A DNA stretch of 64,000 nt from Aureisphaera galaxeae (GCF_028561275.1 NZ_JAQQTF010000019.1:1-64000); one strand, 5' to 3'. Shown: positions 52,395 through 62,065, numbered from the stretch's first letter. The notes: generated by a model not told the origin, from the sequence alone. Numbers and translations: made by a program.

Positions 52395-52963
52395 TTCTGT
52401 CTGTTTTTGGTAATGACTTCCAGCAGCAGTTTCCGGGCGCGAAGTAATCGTACTTTAACATTGCTCAATGGTTCTTTCAAGGCTTCCGATATCTCATTGT
52501 AGCTCATTTCCTGAAAGTACCGAAGGTTAATGATTTCCTGATAATCCGGTTTTAATTCCTTGATGCAGCGAAGCAATTCAGCCAGATTTTGCTCGCGAAT
52601 GAGCCTATCCTCTGGGGAAGGTGTGCTATCTACAATTTTATGTACTTGCTCTTCCGTAGCCTCGGTAGTTTGCATGTGGATAGATGCGTTCTTCTTACGA
52701 CTCTTATCTATTTGAATGTTTTTTGAAATGGTCACCAGCCAGGTGCTGAAGTTGTAATCCGGGTTGAAACTGGAAATCTTGTCGAAAGCCTTGGAGAAGG
52801 TTTCTATAGTGATGTCCTCCGCATCATATTCATTTTGTATCCGCTTTAGCTGAAAGCCATATACGGTGTTCCAAAATCGATCCAAAAGAAAATTGAAGGC
52901 GCTCTGGCTTCCCTCTTTTGCTTTTTCTATTTGTTCTTTTACCTCGGCCTTATTTACTTCCAC
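52391..52963 (-). CDS. ECF-type RNA polymerase sigma factor
   Basis: A 190-residue sigma-70 protein with region 2 (FLLDRFWNTVYGFQLKRI, AEDITIETFSKAFDKIS, FSTWLVTISKNIQIDKSRKK) and region 4 (LRYFQEMSYNEISEALKEPLS, NVKVRLLRARKLLLEVI). No region 1 or 3, so it is extracytoplasmic-function type. It overlaps the glycosyltransferase gene by ten bases and the transporter by four. No anti-sigma factor gene is adjacent, although many ECF factors have one. Confidence 0.93.
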   Translation of the reverse strand: MEVNKAEVKEQIEKAKEGSQSAFNFLLDRFWNTVYGFQLKRIQNEYDAEDITIETFSKAFDKISSFNPDYNFSTWLVTISKNIQIDKSRKKNASIHMQTTEATEEQVHKIVDSTPSPEDRLIREQNLAELLRCIKELKPDYQEIINLRYFQEMSYNEISEALKEPLSNVKVRLLRARKLLLEVITKNRQN

Positions 52964-54048
52964 CGTTTCGGTTTTGAAATGGAATTGGTAATAAAGATAG
53001 TTAATTGAAATAATACCAAGAATAGTTCCAATAAAGGAATAAAAGGAGTGAGATCTTTTTCTTTAAGGTTTTTTGCTCCATTCCCAATAAAAATGTATTG
53101 AAGGGCGATTCGGAAGATAAAAATACCCAATGTCATTTTCCAATCGGCAAAGGCAAAGCACAGTCCAGCAAGTACCCAAAACAAAAGATTGGTAATGTAG
53201 TAGGAAGCCAATAGGAATCGGTGCTTCGGTTTATAGTGTTTCGCTGTGGAGACATGTCTTCTTTTCTGTGTAAACCATTTTCCAAACGAGCTTTTTGGAA
53301 CGGAATATGTAAAAGCATTGGGGTGAAAGCTTATGGAGGTATTATCCTTGTAAGCCGATTCGTTTACAAAGAGATCGTCGTCTCCCGAAGGGATGTCCAT
53401 ATGAGACATAAAACCACGATTGTCGTAGAATAGTTTACTCGTATAAGCCATATTGCGTCCCACTCCCATATAAGGCATTCCTGCCTTGGCATAGGAAAAG
53501 TATTGAATCGCAGTCATGAGGGTTTCGAAACGGATCAACCGATTCAATATCCCTTTTTTCTTTTCGTGAGCTCCGTAGCCGAGAATGAGCTCTGTTTCGT
53601 TGGATAACTCCGAGGTCATAAGCGATAACCAATCATTACTGGCGGGACGGCAATCGGCATCCGTAAAAAGCATTCGCTTATTTACTGCACGCTTTATTCC
53701 TAAGGTAAGTGAGTATTTTTTGTTGGACCAAAAGGCCTCATTGTTTTCGATATTAACCGTGTGAACCCGAGCATCATTTTGAGCAAAGGACTCTATGATT
53801 TCCAAGGTGTCGTCGGTAGAGGCATCATTGATAAGGATCAGCTCAAAATTGGGATAGTCTTGGGCCAACCAATGTGGGACGTTTTTTCTAAGGTTTTCTG
53901 CTTCATTCTTGGCGCAGACAATAATGGAAACAGGGAACGATCCTTTCTTTTCCAAAGTCTCTGGCTGAGCGAATGTGAATTTGGAAAAAAGGAGAAAATA
54001 GGCCGCGTTAATAAGTACGACGGCAATAAATACCCATAGTAGCAACAT
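52954..54048 (-). CDS. Family 2 glycosyltransferase, membrane-bound
   Basis: A 364-residue GT2 protein. N-terminal hydrophobic helix, then FPVSIIVCAKNEAENLRK (about 38-55), LILINDASTDDTLEII and the DxD motif in MLFTDADCRPASNDW (near residue 132), with a QKRRH (Q-x-x-R-x-like) motif near 255. C-terminal region has two or three helices. It would move a sugar to a lipid carrier or polysaccharide. It is 16 bases after the small membrane gene at 54065 and overlaps the sigma factor. Confidence 0.88.
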   Translation of the reverse strand: MLLLWVFIAVVLINAAYFLLFSKFTFAQPETLEKKGSFPVSIIVCAKNEAENLRKNVPHWLAQDYPNFELILINDASTDDTLEIIESFAQNDARVHTVNIENNEAFWSNKKYSLTLGIKRAVNKRMLFTDADCRPASNDWLSLMTSELSNETELILGYGAHEKKKGILNRLIRFETLMTAIQYFSYAKAGMPYMGVGRNMAYTSKLFYDNRGFMSHMDIPSGDDDLFVNESAYKDNTSISFHPNAFTYSVPKSSFGKWFTQKRRHVSTAKHYKPKHRFLLASYYITNLLFWVLAGLCFAFADWKMTLGIFIFRIALQYIFIGNGAKNLKEKDLTPFIPLLELFLVLFQLTIFITNSISKPKRWK

Positions 54049-54064
54049 AGCAGCAGGCTACAAA

Positions 54065-54268
54065 TTAGTTGTGTTCTTTTTCGGTACAGGTGGAAAACTG
54101 ATCTGGGGACTTTCCACAAAAACTGCAATTTTCACCATCTTGGTTTAAAAAAGGACTTTGACTTGCACAGGTTCCTGCAAATTTACCATCCTTCTTCGCC
54201 CATAATTTTATAGCGATTCCTGCAAATGCCAACAACAAAAGAACTAGGGTTATAAGTAGAATTCCCAT
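54065..54268 (-). CDS. Small membrane protein with a Cys-rich tail
   Basis: A 67-residue protein with one N-terminal membrane helix (GILLITLVLLLLAFAGIAIKL) followed by a short basic stretch and four cysteines (GTCASQ, ENCSFCGKS, FSTCTEKEHN). The spacing C-x14-C-x2-C-x9-C could hold a metal or form disulfides. Homologues of this type are, as I recall, named membrane or secreted protein in flavobacteria and often lie near glycosyltransferases. First gene of the GT2-sigma-transporter run. Confidence 0.75.
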   Translation of the reverse strand: MGILLITLVLLLLAFAGIAIKLWAKKDGKFAGTCASQSPFLNQDGENCSFCGKSPDQFSTCTEKEHN

Positions 54269-54355
54269 AAAAAATAATTAGGAGGCAAAAATACAACCTT
54301 TCTTACGGAAATGGTAAGAATTTGTCTATTTTTAGCCTCGATTAAACGAAAATCC

Positions 54356-54949
54356 ATGATGAAAATGATCCGTTTTACCCTTAGTTTTTTATGTGCCGGC
54401 CTTATCCTGATTTCTTGTAAGTCCGATCCCGAAAAACAAGAGAATCAGGTAGATACCAACGCTCCAGCTAAGGAGGAAACTGTTGTGAAACAACTGAATA
54501 ATAAGAATTTATTGGTGAAGACCATGGCTACCCAAGAAGCAAAGACATTCACCAGTGCTTTAGTGACCACGGGCTTATCGGATGTATTGGATGATGAAGG
54601 GCCTTACACGGTATTTGCTCCCTCGGTTGCTGCTTTCGACGCAATGAACAAAAACAATTTGAATTTTTATCTGAATCCTACCAACAAGGAAGCGTTTATA
54701 ACACTCATTAAAAACCACATCATTGAAGGCGATCTAAGCTCGGCCGATCTGTTGCAAAATGCCAAAAAAAGTAGCAATTACGAGGTAAAAACACTGGGAG
54801 ACGCCGTATTGAAAGTTTCTATGAAAGATGGGAACATTTTCTTGACCGACGCCAAGGGAAACGAAGCCACTTTAGGGAAAACAGATATTCTAGCTTCTAA
54901 TGGAAAGCTGCACCTTTTGGATAAGGTGTTGAGTGTGAATGTGAAGTAG
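54356..54949 (+). CDS. Fasciclin domain lipoprotein
   Basis: I use ATG 54356 (MMKMIRFTLSFLCAG); the frame opens earlier. Lipobox LISCKSD (Cys 19). Residues about 60-195 are one FAS1 domain (TKTFTSALVTTGLSDVLDD-like; YTVFAPSVAAFDAMN; NHIIEGDLSSADLLQNA; ILASNGKLHLLDKVL). Fasciclin proteins mediate adhesion and occur on surfaces in this phylum. An AT-rich leader with CTATTTTTAG precedes it. Monocistronic; convergent with murB. Confidence 0.9.
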   Translation: MMKMIRFTLSFLCAGLILISCKSDPEKQENQVDTNAPAKEETVVKQLNNKNLLVKTMATQEAKTFTSALVTTGLSDVLDDEGPYTVFAPSVAAFDAMNKNNLNFYLNPTNKEAFITLIKNHIIEGDLSSADLLQNAKKSSNYEVKTLGDAVLKVSMKDGNIFLTDAKGNEATLGKTDILASNGKLHLLDKVLSVNVK

Positions 54950-54974
54950 TTCGTTGTTACACCGAACTTCGAGT

Positions 54975-55029
54975 GTCACATGCCCTTTGATACATTCTGC
55001 TTTGCAGAACACTCAGGGATCCGCGTGAC
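54975..55029. repeat. Palindromic intergenic element
   Basis: Outer GTCAC (54975-54979) and GTGAC (55025-55029) flank a central hairpin TTCTGC (54995-55000) TTT GCAGAA (55004-55009). It lies between the convergent fasciclin and murB genes and looks like a dispersed repeat or terminator. Confidence 0.5.
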
Positions 55030-55055
55030 GTTTCGAAAAGTCATTAGGTGATTGA

Positions 55056-55088
55056 GTGATTTTCGATAGAAAATTGTATCGAAATCAC
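55056..55088. repeat. Inverted-repeat element (copy related to 2589-2616)
   Basis: GTGATTTTCGATA (55056-55068) and TATCGAAATCAC (55077-55088) are imperfect inverted arms, four bases before the murB stop on the other strand. Its reverse complement shares TCGATACAATTTT and CGAAAATCAC with the element at 2589-2616. It may terminate murB. Confidence 0.6.
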
Positions 55089-55091
55089 CGG

Positions 55092-56105
55092 TTAAATAAC
55101 ATTCACTTCGGGCTCAATGTAGATCCCGAAATCCTCTTTTACTTTTTTCTGAATTTTTAAGGCCAGTTCCCAGAGTTCCGAACCGGAGGCATTGCCATGA
55201 TTTACTAATACCAAAGCCTGGTTCTTATGCACTCCTGCATCGCCAAAGCGTTGCCCTTTAAATCCAGCCTGTTCAATAAGCCATCCCGCTGGAATTTTAA
55301 ACTCAGTAGGGGAGACCTCATAAAAAGGTGCATTGGGATAAGACAATCGAAATTGCTGAAAGTCATCCGAACCAATCACAGGATTTTTAAAAAAGCTACC
55401 GCTATTTCCTATCTCTGCAGGATCGGGCAGTTTGGATTTGCGTATGGTAATCACAGCATCCGAAATATCCTTGATAGTAGGTGTTGTGACCCCCTGTTTT
55501 TCCAACTGAGTCTTTATGGCACCATACGAAGTGCTCAAGGTATGATCTTGGGTTGTTAACCTCAGTGTAACGCTTGTAATAATGTATTTGCCTTTAGCTT
55601 CATTCTTAAAGATAGAATCCCGATATCCAAATTCGCATTCGGAATGGTCGAAAGTTCGTTCTTCCAGACTTTCAATTTCAAGTGCTTTGCAATTCACGAA
55701 GACATCTTTCAATTCCACCCCATAGGCCCCAATATTCTGTATGGGTGCGGTTCCTATATTTCCGGGAATCAAAGAAAGGTTTTCAACGCCGCCATATCCA
55801 TTTTCAATGCAATGCATGACAAACTCGTGCCAGTTTTCACCAGCATTTACTTCCAAGATCACCTGTCCGTTTTCTTCAGAAAGTATAGAGATACCCCTTA
55901 GGTTCACGTGAATAACCAAGGCGTCCACATCCTGAGTAAGTAATAGATTGCTGCCTCCGCCCAAAATGAAGCGAGAGGGATGTATGTTTTGGGATAATAG
56001 TTCCTTCAGTTTAGTAACAGAAGTCACCGATGCAAAGTATCGGGCCTTGCAATCGATCCCAAAGGTATTGAAGGGTTTTAGGGATTTATGTTCTTCAATT
56101 AACAT
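55092..56105 (-). CDS. murB: UDP-N-acetylmuramate dehydrogenase
   Basis: FAD-dependent reduction of UDP-GlcNAc-enolpyruvate to UDP-MurNAc, committed step of peptidoglycan. FAD motif ILGGGSNLLL (about 47-56), IGTAPIQNIGAYGVELKDVF, SCEFGYRDSIF and the Ser acid in IGNSGSFFKNPV are intact; YRLPKGE not present. 337 residues is the type I length. Starts on the same base as the stop of the aminotransferase, so both are in one operon. An inverted repeat follows. Confidence 0.96.
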   Translation of the reverse strand: MLIEEHKSLKPFNTFGIDCKARYFASVTSVTKLKELLSQNIHPSRFILGGGSNLLLTQDVDALVIHVNLRGISILSEENGQVILEVNAGENWHEFVMHCIENGYGGVENLSLIPGNIGTAPIQNIGAYGVELKDVFVNCKALEIESLEERTFDHSECEFGYRDSIFKNEAKGKYIITSVTLRLTTQDHTLSTSYGAIKTQLEKQGVTTPTIKDISDAVITIRKSKLPDPAEIGNSGSFFKNPVIGSDDFQQFRLSYPNAPFYEVSPTEFKIPAGWLIEQAGFKGQRFGDAGVHKNQALVLVNHGNASGSELWELALKIQKKVKEDFGIYIEPEVNVI

Positions 56106-57295
56106 TAATCTTGATATTGCTCCAAAGCGGTTTTCAGTATTTCAACGGCTTTTAAGAGACTTTCTTTTTTCAGTACGTAGGCAATCCTTACCTGATTCAA
56201 TCCAACGCCTTCGGTAGAATAGAATCCTGCTGCTGGTGCTACCATGATGGTTTCCCCGTCTAGGTCGAATTCTTCCAACAGCCATTGTGCGAATCGGTCG
56301 CTATTCTTTACCGGAAGTTGGGCAATACAGTAAAATGCACCTTTAGGAACTCCAACGGTTACCCCTGGTATTTTTTGTAATTCGGATACCAACGTATTTC
56401 TGCGGTCTACATATTCCTCGATCACATCGTCAAAATAACTTTGAGGGGTGTCCAATGCCGCTTCACTTGCCAATTGGGCAAAGGTAGGAGGGCTTAAACG
56501 AGCCTGTGCGAATTTAAGGGCAGTAGAAATTACCTGTTTGTTTTTAGATACCAAGCACCCAATACGGGCACCGCACATGCTGTATCTTTTGGAAACCGAA
56601 TCGATAATGATTCCATTTTCGGCCATGCTTTCTTCCTGAAGGATAGAATAGTGCTCCAATCCGTCATAAACAAACTCACGGTATACTTCATCCGCCACCA
56701 AGAACAGATCGTGTTTCTTCACGATTTGTGTCAACGTTTGTATTTCCTCTTCGGAATAGAGATATCCAGTTGGATTTCCAGGATTGCAAATTAAGATAGC
56801 CTTGGTGCGGGGAGTGATTAATTTCTCGAATTCCGAAATGGGAGGAAGGGCGAAATTATCCTCGATTTTGGAGATTACCGGAACGATGTTAACGCCAGAG
56901 GCCGTTGCAAAACCATTGTAGTTGGCGTAGAAAGGCTCTGGGATAATGACCTCGTCTCCAGCATCACAAATACTACCCATGGCGAACAATAGTGCCTCAC
57001 TTCCTCCTGTGGTTACGATAATATCATCTGCCTCCACATGGATGTCGTTTTTGTGATAATAGGCAGCAATCTTTTCACGGTATTCTTCCGAACCTTCAGA
57101 ACGCGAATACGCCAACACATCGATCCCGTGCTTGGCTACGGCTTCCATGGCAATAGCTGGCGATTTTATATCGGGCTGCCCGATGTTTAAATGGTAGATA
57201 TGTTTGTTTTCTTTACGGGCTTTTTCGGCGAATGGAACCAGCTTTCTTATAGGTGATTCCGGCATTTTCAATCCTTTACTGGAAACTGTTGGCAT
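56105..57295 (-). CDS. PLP-dependent aminotransferase (class I/II)
   Basis: A 396-residue fold-type I aminotransferase. Motifs: SEGSEEYREKIAAYY, VTTGGSEALLFAMGSICDAGDEV, CNPGNPTGYLYSEEEIQ (Asn and Pro), and the PLP-Lys loop DSVSKRYSMCGARIG (Lys near residue 233), then RLSPPTFAQLASEAAL. It resembles aspartate/alanine-type enzymes annotated in flavobacteria as pyridoxal phosphate-dependent aminotransferase. The amino donor is not defined. One-base overlap with murB. Confidence 0.93.
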   Translation of the reverse strand: MPTVSSKGLKMPESPIRKLVPFAEKARKENKHIYHLNIGQPDIKSPAIAMEAVAKHGIDVLAYSRSEGSEEYREKIAAYYHKNDIHVEADDIIVTTGGSEALLFAMGSICDAGDEVIIPEPFYANYNGFATASGVNIVPVISKIEDNFALPPISEFEKLITPRTKAILICNPGNPTGYLYSEEEIQTLTQIVKKHDLFLVADEVYREFVYDGLEHYSILQEESMAENGIIIDSVSKRYSMCGARIGCLVSKNKQVISTALKFAQARLSPPTFAQLASEAALDTPQSYFDDVIEEYVDRRNTLVSELQKIPGVTVGVPKGAFYCIAQLPVKNSDRFAQWLLEEFDLDGETIMVAPAAGFYSTEGVGLNQVRIAYVLKKESLLKAVEILKTALEQYQD

Positions 57296-57389
57296 GATTT
57301 AAAAATTGAGACAACAAAGTTGCAAAATATTTATTAAAAAGTATCCCATTTACCCTACTTTGAACGTTTTTTTATATCTTCTTCAATGA

Positions 57390-58748
57390 ATGAAAACTTG
57401 CCGCTTTAATCATCCCAGGTGGATGGCCCTTGTTCTATTTTTCCTGCTCTGCTCCTATGGGTATGGACAAGAAGGTTTTACGCTTCCCAATGGTAAGAAA
57501 AAAGATAGGATTGCTTTCGAGTTTTTGAACAATTTGGTAGTTATTCCTGTGGAAGTGAATGGTAAGTCCCTTTCCTTTTTACTCGATACAGGGGTTAATT
57601 ATACGTTGTTGTTCAGTTTGTATGAAAATGATTCCCTCCAGATTAATAATGTAACCCCCGTTAAGATTAGGGGTGTTGGGAGCAATGGCGATATCGACGC
57701 CCTTAAAAGCGTGCATAACAAACTTAAAATTGGCGATGCCGAAGATAAGGACCACACCCTCTACGTTATTTTCGATGAAACGATCAACTTTTCACCGCGG
57801 ATGGGAATTCCCATCCATGGAGTCATAGGCTATGATTTTTTCAAGGATTTTGTGGTGCGCACCGATTATGTGGCCGAGCACATTACCATATTCGATCCCG
57901 AACAGTATACGCATAAAAGGTGCAGGAGCTGTGAGGAGATCAACATTCATATGATAGGCAAGAAACCGTATATATCGCAACAAGTGGAGGCCAATGGAAG
58001 GATGCATGATGTTAACTTACTGGTCGATTCTGGGGCCAGTGATGCTATTTGGCTTTTTCAGGAGTCCATAGGCATACGGGAACAACCCAAGAATTATTTT
58101 TCAGATTTCCTAGGTCTAGGTCTTAGCGGAGGTGTATTTGGGAAACGGTCCAAGCTAGACAAAGTAAAACTCGGTCGATTCGAAATCCCTAGGGTTAATG
58201 TCTCCTATCCCGACAGTCTCGCACTTAAAAGCTTTAATGCCTTTAAAGACCGTAATGGAACGATTGGTGCTGGTATCCTCAGGCGATTTACATTTACCAT
58301 GGACTATCGATCCAGAAAAATGGTACTTCGGAAGAACAAGTTCTTTGGAGAGCCTTTTCACTACAACATGTCTGGTCTTACCATAGAGCACGATGGTTTG
58401 GTGGCTACCAAGGAATTAAAGAAAGGCACAGGGAGGAATTTCAATTTTGCCTCGGATGAAACGGGGGATAGTACGGGTAAAGTGAGCTTTAACCTGCAGC
58501 CGGTTTTTACCTTCTTTTTGGCGCCCAAATATATTGTTTCTGAGGTTCGGAAGGGCTCCCCGGCAGATCTAGCCGAGATACGGAAAGGGGATGAGCTTAT
58601 TTCTATAAATGGCAAGGCCGCCTACAAGTATGATTTGGAAAGTCTAACGGCTTTATTTTCCTCCAAAGCCGGTCGGAAAATAACCATAGTATTGAATCGT
58701 GATGGCTCTATTATAAGGACGAAGTTTTTCCTGAAAGAAGTGCTATAA
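57390..58748 (+). CDS. Exported aspartyl protease with C-terminal PDZ domain
   Basis: A 452-residue protein with a signal peptide (about 1-25) and two retropepsin-like halves: FLLDTGVNYTLLF (near residue 65) and LLVDSGASDAIWLF (near residue 208), each with the D-(T/S)-G triad. A PDZ domain (about 375-450) begins IVSEVRKGSPADLAEIRKG and DELISINGKAAYKYD. The two halves would form one pseudo-dimeric active site, so it is probably periplasmic protein processing. A bidirectional terminator follows. Confidence 0.9.
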   Translation: MKTCRFNHPRWMALVLFFLLCSYGYGQEGFTLPNGKKKDRIAFEFLNNLVVIPVEVNGKSLSFLLDTGVNYTLLFSLYENDSLQINNVTPVKIRGVGSNGDIDALKSVHNKLKIGDAEDKDHTLYVIFDETINFSPRMGIPIHGVIGYDFFKDFVVRTDYVAEHITIFDPEQYTHKRCRSCEEINIHMIGKKPYISQQVEANGRMHDVNLLVDSGASDAIWLFQESIGIREQPKNYFSDFLGLGLSGGVFGKRSKLDKVKLGRFEIPRVNVSYPDSLALKSFNAFKDRNGTIGAGILRRFTFTMDYRSRKMVLRKNKFFGEPFHYNMSGLTIEHDGLVATKELKKGTGRNFNFASDETGDSTGKVSFNLQPVFTFFLAPKYIVSEVRKGSPADLAEIRKGDELISINGKAAYKYDLESLTALFSSKAGRKITIVLNRDGSIIRTKFFLKEVL

Positions 58749-58753
58749 AAAAA

Positions 58754-58787
58754 GCCCCCTGAAATCTCAGGAGGCCTTTTCTCTTTA
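58754..58787. terminator. Bidirectional terminator between convergent genes
   Basis: GCCCCCTGA (58754-58762) and TCAGGAGGC (58767-58775) with AATC in the loop; CTTTTCTCTTT follows on plus, and A-rich AAAAAA precedes, so it serves the protease gene and the DUF1573 gene. Confidence 0.8.
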
Positions 58788-58798
58788 CAATGAAATTT

Positions 58799-59194
58799 TT
58801 ACTTGGTTTTTTCCAGTACGCTCTTATCGGCCAATACCTCTCCTTTAATCTTTAGTGCCTTAATAGGCTCTGTAGCATTGGAGTATACGGTAATGGTCTT
58901 TCTAATTTTTCCAACTCTCTTAGTGTCGTATTTTACCTTGATCACACTCGATTCTCCAGGTTGTATAGGACCTTTCGGTTTTTCAGGTACGGTACAACCG
59001 CAGCTAGATTTTACGTCACTTATTATGAGAGGTTCATTTCCGGTGTTTGTGAATTCAAAAGAACGAACGCCATCGCTTCCTTTAGCGATTTGACCATAGT
59101 TTATCGTATCATCTTTAAATTCAATGTTGGCTTGTGCATGGGCAGCAAAACTAACCAGAGCGATCACTGCCATTAAAATAATTTTTTTCATCAT
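58799..59194 (-). CDS. DUF1573 domain-containing secreted protein
   Basis: A 131-residue exported protein; signal ends SFAAHAQ. The DUF1573 immunoglobulin-like domain is clear: EFTNTGNEPLIISDVKSSCGCTVPEKP, GESSVIKVKYDT and KTITVYSNATEPIKALKIKGEV. These proteins occur singly or in arrays in Bacteroidota envelopes with no settled role. Divergent from valS; 131 bases between. Confidence 0.95.
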   Translation of the reverse strand: MMKKIILMAVIALVSFAAHAQANIEFKDDTINYGQIAKGSDGVRSFEFTNTGNEPLIISDVKSSCGCTVPEKPKGPIQPGESSVIKVKYDTKRVGKIRKTITVYSNATEPIKALKIKGEVLADKSVLEKTK

Positions 59195-59288
59195 TTAAGA
59201 ATTTTGGGATTACTAAAGTAGGTAACTTTTATGCAACAGACAAAAGAAGTTATTCACTTTAATAATTTTATAATAAATAGGATATACC

Positions 59289-59296
59289 TACTTTTG
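59289..59296 (+). promoter_or_regulatory. TAnnTTTG -7 box of valS
   Basis: TACTTTTG lies 29 bases upstream of the valS ATG (59326). Upstream is an AT-rich tract without a clear TTG at -33. Confidence 0.45.
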
Positions 59297-59325
59297 CAGA
59301 CTATATTTCAAAAATCAGACCAAAA

Positions 59326-61959
59326 ATGGCTTTAGAGGCAACATATAACGCTCAAAACGTTGAAAATAAGTGGTATAGCTACTGGATGGAGCATAACTAT
59401 TTTCATAGTGAAATTGATGAAAGAGAGCCTTATAGCATCGTCATTCCGCCTCCCAATGTAACAGGAGTGTTGCATATGGGCCATATGTTAAATAATACCA
59501 TTCAGGACGTACTTATTCGTAGAGCGCGTCTTAAAGGGTACAATGCCTGTTGGGTGCCCGGTACCGATCATGCCTCTATTGCCACGGAAGCTAAGGTGGT
59601 TGCCAAGCTTAAAAAAGAAGGGATAGAGAAGTCTAGCCTGAGTAGGGACGAGTTTTTGGAACATGCTTGGGAATGGACCCATAAACATGGAGGCATTATC
59701 CTAGAACAGCTAAAGAAATTAGGGGCTTCCTGTGACTGGGAACGTACAAAATTTACCATGGATGACGATCTGTCAGCCTCCGTGATCAAAGTTTTTGTGG
59801 ATTTGTACCGAAAAGGACAGATTTATAGAGGATATCGCATGGTAAATTGGGATCCGCAAGCCCAAACCACCTTGAGCGATGAAGAAGTGATTTATGAGGA
59901 AAAACAAGGGAATTTATACTACCTAAAGTATCAAATTGAAGGATCTGATGAATACGTAACCATCGCAACGACGCGTCCGGAAACTATTTTGGGAGATACT
60001 GCTGTTTGCATCAATCCAGAGGATGAGCGCTATACGCATTTAAAGGAGAAAAAGGTGATTGTACCTATTTGTAACCGTGTCATTCCTATTATTGAAGACG
60101 AATACGTAACCATGGAGTTTGGTACAGGGTGTCTTAAGGTAACGCCAGCGCACGATGAGAATGATAAGATGCTGGGCGATAAGCACAATTTGGAGGTGGT
60201 AGATGTACTGAATGACGATGCTACATTGAATAGCTTCGGATTGCATTACGAAGGTATGGACCGTTTCGAAGCCCGTAAGAAGATCGCCAAGGAATTGGAA
60301 GAAATGGGTGTTATCGAAAAAATAGAACAACATAACAACAAAGTAGGAACCAGTGAACGAACGGGAGCCGTTATTGAACCTAAATTGAGCGACCAGTGGT
60401 TTTTGAAAATGAAAGCATTGGCACAACCTGCTTTGGATGCCGTTTTGGAAAAAGATGTAAATCTGGTTCCTGAAAAGTTCATCAATACCTATCGCTATTG
60501 GATGGAAAATGTTCGCGATTGGAACATTAGCCGTCAGTTGTGGTGGGGTCAGCAAATTCCTGCTTATTACTATGGGGACGGAAAAGAAGATTTCGTAGTA
60601 GCGGAAACTTTGGAAGAAGCGATTGCCTTGGCAAAAGAGCGCACAGGTAATGATTCCTTAACCGCTGACGACCTTACCCAAGATCCAGACGTGGTAGACA
60701 CCTGGTTCTCTTCTTGGTTATGGCCCATCACTGTTTTCAATGGGATTTTAGAGCCAGACAATGACGAGGTAAACTATTATTACCCGACCAACGATTTGGT
60801 AACGGCACCAGAGATTTTATTCTTCTGGGTAGCACGTATGTTGATCGCTGGTTTCGAATATAGAAACGAGAAGCCATTTACCAATGTATATCTTACAGGG
60901 ATTGTTCGCGACAAGCAACGTCGTAAGATGAGTAAATCTTTAGGTAATTCTCCCGATCCCATCGAGTTGATGAAAGAGTACGGCGCCGATGGTGTTCGTG
61001 TAGGGATGCTATTGAGCTCTCCGGCAGGAAACGACTTAATGTTCGATGAAGATCTGTGCAAACAAGGAAAAACCTTTTTGAACAAAATTTGGCAAGGATA
61101 CCGACTTATCAGTGGTTGGGAAGTTTCCGAAACCAAGGAACAAACCGAAGTACAGACCATTGCTATTGAATGGTACAAGAATAAGTTCCAGAAAGCCTTG
61201 GCTGAAATTGAAGATCATTTCAGTAAATACCGAATTAGCGATGCCTTGATGGCCATTTATAAATTGATGTGGGATGATTACTCATCATGGTTCTTAGAAG
61301 CGATGAAGCCCGAATATGGAGAGCCGATTTCTAAGGCCACGAAAGCTGAGGTAATTTCCATTTTAGAAGATAACCTGAAGATACTACATCCTTTTGTGCC
61401 TTTTATATCTGAAGAGATTTGGCAACATATAGCAGAAAGAAGTCCGGAAGATGCCTTGATCATAGGTCAATGGCCAGCATCCAAGTCATACGACGAACAA
61501 TACATCAAGGATTTCGAGTTTGCTTCAGAAGTTGTTTCTGGTGTCCGAGCCATTCGAAAGGAGAAGAACATTTCTTATAAAGAAACAATCGATCTTTCCA
61601 TAATCAATAATGAAAAGATGACCAATGCATTCGATGCATTGATTAAAAAGCTTGGCAATGTTGAAAATCTGGGCTACATCGATGAGAAATTGGAGGGTGC
61701 GTTGACCTTCCGTGTAAAGTCCAATGAGTATTTTATTCCTATGGCTGGAGCTATCGATGTGGATGCAGAAATAGCCAAGCTTACCGAAGAGCTAAAATAT
61801 ACCGAAGGATTCCTGAAAAGCGTACAGGGCAAGTTGAAAAACGAGCGTTTCGTAAACAATGCGCCAGAACAGGTCGTAGCCAACGAGCGCAAGAAGGAAG
61901 CGGATGCTTTAGCGAAAATCGAGACCATTAAAGCCAGCTTGGCGGGATTGGAAAACTAG
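59326..61959 (+). CDS. valS: Valyl-tRNA synthetase
   Basis: Charges tRNA-Val in the cytosol. Class I signatures are HMGHML (HIGH-equivalent, near residue 50) and RRKMSKSLGNSPDP (KMSKS, near residue 538), with the editing domain (TTRPETILGDTAVCINPED, near 205-225), WISRQLWWGQ-type WNISRQLWWGQQ (near 400) and a C-terminal coiled coil (EIAKLTEELKYTEGFLKS). 877 residues is normal for the family. Confidence 0.98.
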   Translation: MALEATYNAQNVENKWYSYWMEHNYFHSEIDEREPYSIVIPPPNVTGVLHMGHMLNNTIQDVLIRRARLKGYNACWVPGTDHASIATEAKVVAKLKKEGIEKSSLSRDEFLEHAWEWTHKHGGIILEQLKKLGASCDWERTKFTMDDDLSASVIKVFVDLYRKGQIYRGYRMVNWDPQAQTTLSDEEVIYEEKQGNLYYLKYQIEGSDEYVTIATTRPETILGDTAVCINPEDERYTHLKEKKVIVPICNRVIPIIEDEYVTMEFGTGCLKVTPAHDENDKMLGDKHNLEVVDVLNDDATLNSFGLHYEGMDRFEARKKIAKELEEMGVIEKIEQHNNKVGTSERTGAVIEPKLSDQWFLKMKALAQPALDAVLEKDVNLVPEKFINTYRYWMENVRDWNISRQLWWGQQIPAYYYGDGKEDFVVAETLEEAIALAKERTGNDSLTADDLTQDPDVVDTWFSSWLWPITVFNGILEPDNDEVNYYYPTNDLVTAPEILFFWVARMLIAGFEYRNEKPFTNVYLTGIVRDKQRRKMSKSLGNSPDPIELMKEYGADGVRVGMLLSSPAGNDLMFDEDLCKQGKTFLNKIWQGYRLISGWEVSETKEQTEVQTIAIEWYKNKFQKALAEIEDHFSKYRISDALMAIYKLMWDDYSSWFLEAMKPEYGEPISKATKAEVISILEDNLKILHPFVPFISEEIWQHIAERSPEDALIIGQWPASKSYDEQYIKDFEFASEVVSGVRAIRKEKNISYKETIDLSIINNEKMTNAFDALIKKLGNVENLGYIDEKLEGALTFRVKSNEYFIPMAGAIDVDAEIAKLTEELKYTEGFLKSVQGKLKNERFVNNAPEQVVANERKKEADALAKIETIKASLAGLEN

Positions 61960-62065
61960 CGTATATTTCATTTTCGAACTCGAAAGGGTAGTATTGGCTG
62001 TAAGTCCAATGTAGGATTAGGTGTCTTACTGTTTGTAAATGACGATCGCTTCTTTGTTATTTTAA

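Noticed and set aside
60040-60555. 171-codon frame antisense to valS
   Set aside because: Wholly inside valS and without any recognisable feature.
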